DNA of 64,000 bases, taken from assembly GCA_963978545.1 (NCBI GenBank), contig OZ021730.1, positions 13,089,796-13,153,795 of the forward strand. Reading direction: 5' to 3'. This DNA is from Linyphia triangularis. Taxonomy: Eukaryota; Arthropoda; Arachnida; Araneae; Linyphiidae. Below, piece after piece: positions 37,401 through 46,400 of this stretch. The notes under the pieces were generated by a model. The model was not told the DNA's origin. It was given only the letters and a program-made list of their open reading frames with translations, and ran no database searches. Both the position numbers and the translations under genes were made by a program. Within the stretch, counting starts at the first letter, position 1. Each line of letters begins with the position of its first letter.

Positions 37401-40400
37401 GAAGTGAAGCTGCTTCGCGGTTCAGACTTAGAAAAAAAGTTAGTTTTCCGTGGGATAGAAAAAGCGGGAAAACGCGGATTTTTTTCAGGAATTAGAAAAG
37501 CGGAATTTTCTTTGAAAAAGCGGAATTCTTTTTTTCTAAAAAATTAAAAAAGCGGAATCCCGCCACATGGCGGAAGAAACTCATCCCTGATCACTTTAAC
37601 AAAAGTATTGTAAGCAATACCGGCGAAAATCTAGGTATCGGCAAAAACGAACATCACAACAACGCGCATATTGGCGATAGCGTCCGTAATATCGGCACAA
37701 ATCTCAGTAATATCGATCTTTTCTTGGTAATACTAGTGCAAATTTCGGTAACATCGGATGTTACTACAGAATGGCTTTCGACGAAAATTACTCTCACGCC
37801 AATAGAAATATCAAAGTTAGAGTCAAATATACCGGAGCAACACTCAACAATAGCGCTATTGGATCGGCGTAACACTTGACGAAAATTACAATCACAACAA
37901 CATAAATTTCGGCGATAACACAATTCATCACGGTAATATGGACATTCTTTCGATAACATCGGTGCAAATCTCAGATTTTACAACAAGGTAGCACTCAGCG
38001 AAAATGACCATCAAATAAAAGTAAATATCAGTGTTAACGCCGAATATACCGGAACAATTCTCAGCGATAGCGTTGTTATATTGGCGTAATACTCTGCGAA
38101 AATGAAAACCACAGCAACTTCAATCCCACCGATATCGCACGTCATAGCCACACAAATCTTGACAGTAGTGGACATTACATCAACGTAACGATTAGCGAAA
38201 ACGAGCATCACATACCAACGTACGTTTACACGTACAACAAACGATAATTTCATGGATGTCAGACTTGAAAGCAAGCACATCATTCGTATACGTTAATCGC
38301 ATGAATGAGTGTGAAGGAAATTCCATTTTGAAAAGAGAAAAAACGGCACCAAAGGATCAAATTTCGGCGCAGTTAAAACAGTTTTTTTTCAGAAATTAGA
38401 AAAGCGGAACTTTCTTTGAAAAAGCGGAATTCCGCCACATGGCGGAACAAACTCATCCCTGAATTATTTTCCATACAGCATTTTAATCAATATCTATAAC
38501 TTTTTCTTGTTGTAATAAATAATTTTTTCTGGGTTGGTAAATTTGACAGTTGGGTAAGTATTGCTTCAGGTTAAATAATAGAGGAAACAGATGCAATCTT
38601 ATGAGGTTCTTCAACATGAAAACTAATAACCCCAAACATTCTAAACAATATAGATTTAAAAAAAAAAAAATCTTAAATTTAGATTTACTCAATGGTTAAA
38701 AACCATAATTTAAATTTTTTTCATATAAAATACTTGAATTAAGAGAATTTGAATAAACGCTGAACAAGGAAATTTATACCATTCTTTACGATTAAGGTAC
38801 TGCTGTTGCACTATTCGTCTAATTTGTTCTTCAATTAAGAATCGTTCAATAGAATGAGCTCCGGGCAAAACAGGACCCTAAAGAAGATAAATGATTATTT
38901 GTAGAAAAATAAAAACTTAGAATGCAAGTTGAGCAAGTATATTAAAAAACAAGACAAAAAATACAAATAGTTCTACATAATACTAATAAATGATAAAAGG
39001 TTGTTTCAATATAGTTTAAAAAAATTAAGTCTATATGCAGAGTTTCTACCAAAATAAAATGTCACAAATCCATGACTTTCCAAAATTGAAGCAAATAATT
39101 GTCCATGACTCAAGAAATGAAACCGAAAAAAAAAAAAGAAGAAAAAAAAGTAATAATAATCTATATGAATTTTACTAACACGAACATAGCAAGTAAATCA
39201 GTGTACCATAAAATTATTTTTATAAAGTTTTATTTTAAATTAAGTAAAAAAATCTCTGTTTTAGTAACTTCCAAATCAGAAAAAAAAGGAAAAAATAATT
39301 TTCCATTCTTTGTTATTTCAGTGTTAAAGAAGCTAATCAATCTTTAAAATAAAGAAATATTTGAAGAAAGAATAAATCAATAATAATAAATTATATCATC
39401 AAAAATCAAATATTTTGATATCAACAATTCAAAACAGAAGAAAGAAGTTCAAATTGTTCGTTTCAGTTCTCATATTATGAAATTGCTTTTTCACCCATGA
39501 GACCTTACTCGTGTGATGTCACAAATTTGGAGTTCAGATATGTTTTCAATGGTCGTGGTTTTCAACTGTGACCGTTGTTCCTGTCAAAATGTAAATAAAA
39601 ACAGATGAATTTTCAATGAGGTGAATAACTATCATAGCGTTTAAAACGTCAGTGTTACGTGATTTTACTTAAAATGTTTAGAAATCCATGAAATTCACTG
39701 TATTTCCATGATTTATGGCAATTTTTTGCTCAAAATCATGACTTTCCATGACTAAATTTACCTACTGTCCAAATTCATGACTTTACATGACATTTCCTGA
39801 CTTTCCATATGGGCGGAAACCCTGTATATGTTTAACTAAACAATAAACATACCATTCATTCATATTATAAGATTCTTCTTGAAAATAAAGGGGAAAAAAA
39901 TATTTTTTACTTTTCTGTGATCTTTTTAAAACATCAACTAATTTATTAAAACTAAGAAGTAATTACACTGACAAAAAAAATTAAAATCATAATATATAGA
40001 TGCAATATAACAATAAGATATTGAAAATTATCTACATGAAAATTTTAGTATGTAATAATAAACACATCAAACAAGTGCTATTTAAGAAAATAACAGTTTT
40101 GGGTAAAAATATATTATTAAATAATAGATGGATGAGTGAATATATTAAACAAAGATTTAATTAAATTTGACTTTTTCTTTATTTTCTTCACACTTAACCT
40201 AATCTGAGAAGATTCATAAGTTATGCAGGTAGAGAGTAGTTAAGTATTTGTTATGTAGATGAAAGAAAATTTTTACCAAGGAGAAAAACTTTGAGTAAGA
40301 TCTAAAAAGACTATTAATCAGCTTTTAAATTCTTCATTTAGTTAGCCATTTTTATGATAATTAAAATATCACATTCCTGTTCATCTCCCAAGTTCAAGAT

Positions 40401-43400
40401 AGTTTAGTTTGAACACACAACTACATAATTTTAGTGAATTTAAGCAATATAAAATAATAAAATTTGAATGAAACAAAATTGCCATTAGATAGATATTTGA
40501 TATTACAGAATATTATAGTTACTTTCTTAATATTATAAGTTGTTATTTAATTACAATTTTTAATAAGAGCATTTACCTATAGTAAGGAAATTGTTCAGTC
40601 AAAATGTTATGTAACACATGAAAAACTTGTCTTAATACACACATTTTGAATTCTAATTTTAAAAGCTACAGGATGGGGGGGGGGGGGGGGGGAATAGGAA
40701 TACACAAATTGAATAATTTTTCTGGAATTTGTAGACCTAGTTAAGTTTAGAAGGGGGGGGGGGGAGGGGGGAAGAAAAGAAAAAAAAACAATGTTTAACA
40801 CATAGACTGCTAAAATATATATAAAAAAAATTTGCCCGTGTGCCACATTTTTTTAATTGCTTTTAAAATGATTTTAACTTATCAAAATTTGTGGAAATTT
40901 TGAAAAAGACATTTTTTTTCCTATGACTTTTGAGCATAAGTTGTATGTAGTATTTTATTTTTCTAAAAATAAGAGTCCATTCCAATGAAAATTAGTCTCA
41001 GTTTCAAAATATATAAAAAGTTACCTTTTGAAGAAAAATTCAGGCCAAGTTCAGTTTTTTGTCTTTGAGGACATACAAAATGTGCCTACATTAGAACATG
41101 GTATTTGTGAAGTATAGACAACTCGCAGAACAAATTTGAAGAAGTGTGAAAGGAGTTATATTTAACTAATGAAACCTCTTGGACACAAAAGGTGAGAGTT
41201 GAATGAACTCATATGGCAGTCAACGTGTTAAAATTTAAGCTTTTGTGGACAAATAAGTGGCGCAAATGAAAATATAAACAAGTCAAACATCAAAAAGTAG
41301 ATCTAAAATCTTTCATATTGCTTTAGTGAAAGACTCGCCACACTAACAAGATTCCTCATTTGTTGGAAGGAAAAACAAGCATTACAAATTTGCTTTTCAT
41401 TATTTTTTTATTTTACAGGTAAAACTTGGAACTAAAAGCAATGACAGTTCCCATAAAAACATGCACAATTTTAATTGCTTCTAATCAAGAAACAGTATTC
41501 CAAATTACAGAATTACGATTCTAAAATGTTTTTATGATACAGAATATAATTATTTCTCCACTTAAAACTTACGTCTGGGCAGTCAGTGTAATCAAACAAT
41601 CGAAACACGACAGCTGGGAATGGGTACGAGCATCCATCTTGATGTGGTGGTGGGACCATGGTAGGGATGCTATGCTGAAGAGCCTCACAGAGGATGCCAT
41701 CAAAGGCAAGATAGGGACGCAGGATGTGGTGTTCTTCCCACATGTTCACTGGTCCCCCTCGCAGCTTGTTCACTTGCGCCCAAAGACAGTCTAGGTACTG
41801 GGGAAGAAAGCGGAAAAGGTATGGTTAGTTATAAGGCATGACCCATAAAATAAATATCGTAGAAAAATTTTACACTTAATAATGCAACTCATAAAAAGCT
41901 TTTAATATAAAACCTATATACTGTGAAATTTTTTGTGTGTGCAATAGTAACTTCTGAGCTCAGATTAAGTTTTCATAGTGTATGAAACTTGATCACCACT
42001 ATGAAGAAAAGATCCATTCCATACCATCGACTAACTTTTATTGTCACCAAAATTTAATTGCATACACTGTCATCAACAATGAGTCTACGTGCTAGTTTTT
42101 ATCTCGATTGGGTTACGTCAAGTGGGGTCCTCTGAAGTGGTGATATGTAAAAGTGGCCTTTTAGTGACAGTATCCAAAAAACTTGATAGAAGGTATTCTC
42201 ATTGATAATGAGTGTGTCAACATTCAGCCTGGAAGGATGTCAACAAAGGGGTTGATTCAGACACTCGAAGGCGGTCAAATTTGTCAATAAGATTATTGCT
42301 ATTATTGTTATGCTATTAAGTTTTATTTTATGTTAATAACTAGTTTAAACCGATTCCTAGAAGTATGGTTCTTGAAACGAAATTCGGCTCTTAAAAGACA
42401 TGTATGCTGATCTTTGGTAGTTTGACGCCAGAGTTTGCCAACTCTTGCATTAGTATAATGAAGTTACAACTCCAATCAATTGAACCTATCTATTTCTATG
42501 TCCGCTACAACCTCAAAAAGTTAGTACATTGAATTTTTAATCACTTTTGTATATGACAGTAATATATGCAAGGCATATCAGTTAAAAATTCCTAAAGGCA
42601 GTTCCGTTTCTTCTATAATAAGACCTGAAAACTTAAAGGATTTGTTTTTCTTCTAGATGGAACAAGTAACATTTTAGCGTTTAACTACAAATCTTAAAAC
42701 AATGACCTATACCCTTAAAATAATATACAAATACTTGTGTAACAAAATAAGAGCCCAAAAAATTAATTTTCAGAACATACCTCTTCTTGTACATGTGGAA
42801 CATTCGTCTGCCATACTTTCAAGGAGGGTAAATGCACCTTATGTCGCTTACTAGAAGAAATTAAGAAATAGAAAAATCAATTGAAATTAAAAAGAAACTA
42901 ACTTTTTTGGTCGGCATAGCATGTCATGCCTTTAACCTTTGTATACCTGTAGGGTTGGCATCTCATGATAGTAATGAAGAGAAAAATTATATTGTTAAAA
43001 ATGAATTCATTGCCATGCAATCACATGCCTTATTGCATTTCACGATAGTTATTTTTTTTTCTTTTTCTGAATATTGCTAAGAGATGGCGCAAGTATAATC
43101 CTATTCTTTTATTTGTATTTTCTGTAGCATTGGCTTTGGTTAGTTATTGCAGTATGTCAAGATGGTTTTCATACTAGAAACAGAGCGTGATACAAAGGGA
43201 AGTGATTACAATATCTCTTAAGTTAGATAATAAATTTGATCTAGTGATGACATTTATTCAGAGACTAGTGAATCAGAAGACCATTATATGCGCTCAGTTA
43301 AGATGCTGCTTACTGAGAAAAATATTTAGCATTTTTAAATTCTGGATAGTGCATATATTAAATTTTAGGATATATAGTTTTATTGGAAGTTAAAAAACAA

Positions 43401-46400
43401 CAACCAAGGAAGGGTTAATTATGATTTATTTTAAGTAGAAACTAACTCATAATAATAACTACTGTTTGGAAGAAGATTCATAATGCCTATTCTTTGATTT
43501 TTTAATTTCTGTTTTAAAGATGCTTGACATTAAGATGTTTATAGAGTGATATTTCCATTACGAACAATTAGCTTGGTCTGAGAATGACAAGTCTAAGTTG
43601 ACATTTTTGATAACTTTTTAAGGCAGTCTTCCAAATAAACGATATGCTATTTTTTATAGATTCATGCCAAAGGAAAAGAAGTTCCAAGTATACCTAATGT
43701 AGTCATCAATCATTCTTAGTAAGTGATCTAGCTCCCTTTCTTTCTTTTCATATAATTCGCGTCCAACCTAAAATAAGGCCAAAATAGTTTGTTATAAGAA
43801 AAAAAGACAAATAATACACTATGAGAAAAATACAGGAAGAGGAGAACTCTTGAGTTTAAACATTTGAATGAAAAATTATATAACCCATAAAAACAAAGTT
43901 TTTAATATAAATCCTATACATGCATTGCCAATTTTTATATTCATTAACATAGCACTGTTTCTACTGTTAGCGTGTGCTTGGTGTTTGCATCTAATTTTAA
44001 ATATTAAAAACATCTCTATCAGCAAAATATGCAGTAAACTACCTTTCAAAATTGATTCATAAAAAAGATTGTGGACATATGCAATCACATCCAAATATCT
44101 TTTATTTATTCTGATTAAAACAATTTTACTTATGGCAACAGGAAAGAGTTTCTTCAATGATCAGTTAAATGGGATTATTAGTATTCCAAAACAATTATAG
44201 CAACACATGTAAAAGCAACATTCTAGTAACAGTGACAGCCCCAAAATTTGATAGAATGGATTGTCATCGACATTGAATCTATCTATTAAATTTCAACCCT
44301 GTTGATTGGTTGCTTTCAGATTATCTGACACCGTCCGCAACACGAGGGCTATAATGCGCAGAAACATTCGTCATTAGACAAGCCAACATACATTTACAAA
44401 CACCCATGCCTAACACGGGACTCGAACCCGCAACCTCGCGGTCTAGAAGCTAGCATGCTAACCACTATACCGTTTGGTTGGCTCAACCCCATTGGATAAC
44501 GATAAGTGGGTTAATTAGGCCTCCACAGATTTGCCAGCCATCGACATACACTGCCACCAACTCACACATACACAAAATCAAGGTTAATATAATGGATTTA
44601 AAAATAGATAATAAGAGAACTAAAAATACAAGATAATTATATATACTTTAGAAAGACAGATAAATAGAGCAAGATGACCAGAGGGTAAATTCCCAAATAT
44701 TTCATAGACACCAGTACTATTACAACACAACTGAATATATTTAAGTGAGGATAAAAGATATTATGCCTTCTTAACCAGTAATAATCTAAACACAGTGGAA
44801 TTTGGATGGAAGCTTTTTGAAAATAAACAATTTAACTAAATTTAAGAAGACCATAAAATTTTAATTAACATGAAAAACTTTTATATGCATAGTATCAAAA
44901 TCCGAAAAACATACTGATTGCACCGCAGGCACTAAATATGAGTTATTTCAATCTCTGAATGACATATTATTAATAGTCACAAAACCGATTTTTATACTTG
45001 CTATTAAATGGTCACATAACAGGATTAAAAGTTACAAAAATCACTTTATATTTACCAAATACTCAAATGACAGAATATTTCTATAAATTGTAAAAGACCA
45101 TAAAAAATTAAGACAATCGGTCATGAATTAATATGCCAAAAAAACCTTAATAATAATTCCTTAAGAAAAATGAAGTCAAAGGATGTTGAATGTTACGATA
45201 GGCCGATGGCATTTAAGTACAATGGAACTCAGCAAGAAAAAACGAGGAAAAAGGCATTAGAAAGTTGGCTCTTTTTCTGAAACTGCAAATGTAAACAATC
45301 AAAAACTAAATTTAATACTCAAAATGATTGATTTTTCAAAATTTTATCAAGTTTAAATTACATTTTTGATAAAAGGAGAAGAGAATAAAACGATTAAGAA
45401 AATATAATTTTTTGTTCTTGCTGACTATTTCTAACTATTCAATAAAACTAAAATTAAACCCCTGTTTTCTATATTTTACCTGTTGCTCTGCATAAAAAAT
45501 TATTAGAAAATAGAAAAAAAAAGTCTTAAACATAACTATCTGACAGCACAAACAAGAATTTAAAATAAAATAGATTTACTTACCCAAGGTAAAGCACATA
45601 AAACTGTGTAGACGTAAAAATCAGCACGGACCTAAAATATAATATGAAGAAAATATAATTTGAAAAGTATCTCTTAGAAATATCCCTTGTTACAAAAAAA
45701 AGGACTTCTACATTGCAATAAATGATATTTTAATGGTTTCTGCTAGAGTAATAACATACAATACATACAATATTAGGTTATTTTTTGTAATCCTATTAAA
45801 CAAAAAAACTCTACTTAAACACTGCGAATAAGTGTCAGCAAGTAGCCGGCCACATCAATTTGCCGGGATTCCCACTCATATTACAAAATGAAAATCAATG
45901 ACTTTAAGGACCTAATTAATAGTTTTAAGGACCTTCAAAAATTTGTTTTCATGCATTTTATATATAAATTTTTAATAAAGAATATTCTATCAAAAAAGTA
46001 ACAAGTAGGCAAATGCGTAATACAAATATGTCCGAGTCACGGTGCGGATAAGTGGCGATCACGCAGGGATAGCAAGTCTAAGTTGTATTTTTATAAAACT
46101 TGCAGTTGGGCACACAACATCTGCAAAAATTAAGGACTTTTAAGTACACTAAGCATTTTCAAGGACTTTTAAGCACTTCTAAGAATTTTCAAGGCCTTGA
46201 AAATAAGTCCAGAAATATTAAGCACTTTTAATGACCGCTCTTTTCAAAATCATGTTTGAATGTTGTAGATAAATACTTATAGTTATAATAGTCTTTTATA
46301 ACTATAAGTGCTTATCAACAACATTGAAACATGATTTTGAAAAGATCATTCTAAAGAAATTCTGAAATTAACCTCAAACAATTTGAAAATGTACCTACTA

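Larger units (their letters stand above)
33561..38779 (-). other. Intron-like interval where about 240 NCBP1 codons are missing
   Basis: Family members have several exons here encoding most of the second MIF4G-like domain (segments such as the LNYHIVEVIF and LAVAFK blocks). I looked for these on the minus strand and saw none. The interval is instead occupied by a MITE (33.76-34.16 kb), plain AT-rich DNA (34.2-35.8 kb) and a hAT-like element with a duplicated right half (35.78-38.46 kb). Confidence 0.7.

Noticed and set aside
33560..38780. Natural exon skipping joining the two NCBP1 blocks
   Set aside because: The phases do not match and the junction codon would be TGA; also, the missing segment is a conserved structural domain.
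40671..40770. Long G runs as a quadruplex or switch
   Set aside because: Uninterrupted homopolymers in an intron; could form G-quadruplexes, but nothing ties them to a function and their length may be a sequencing artefact.
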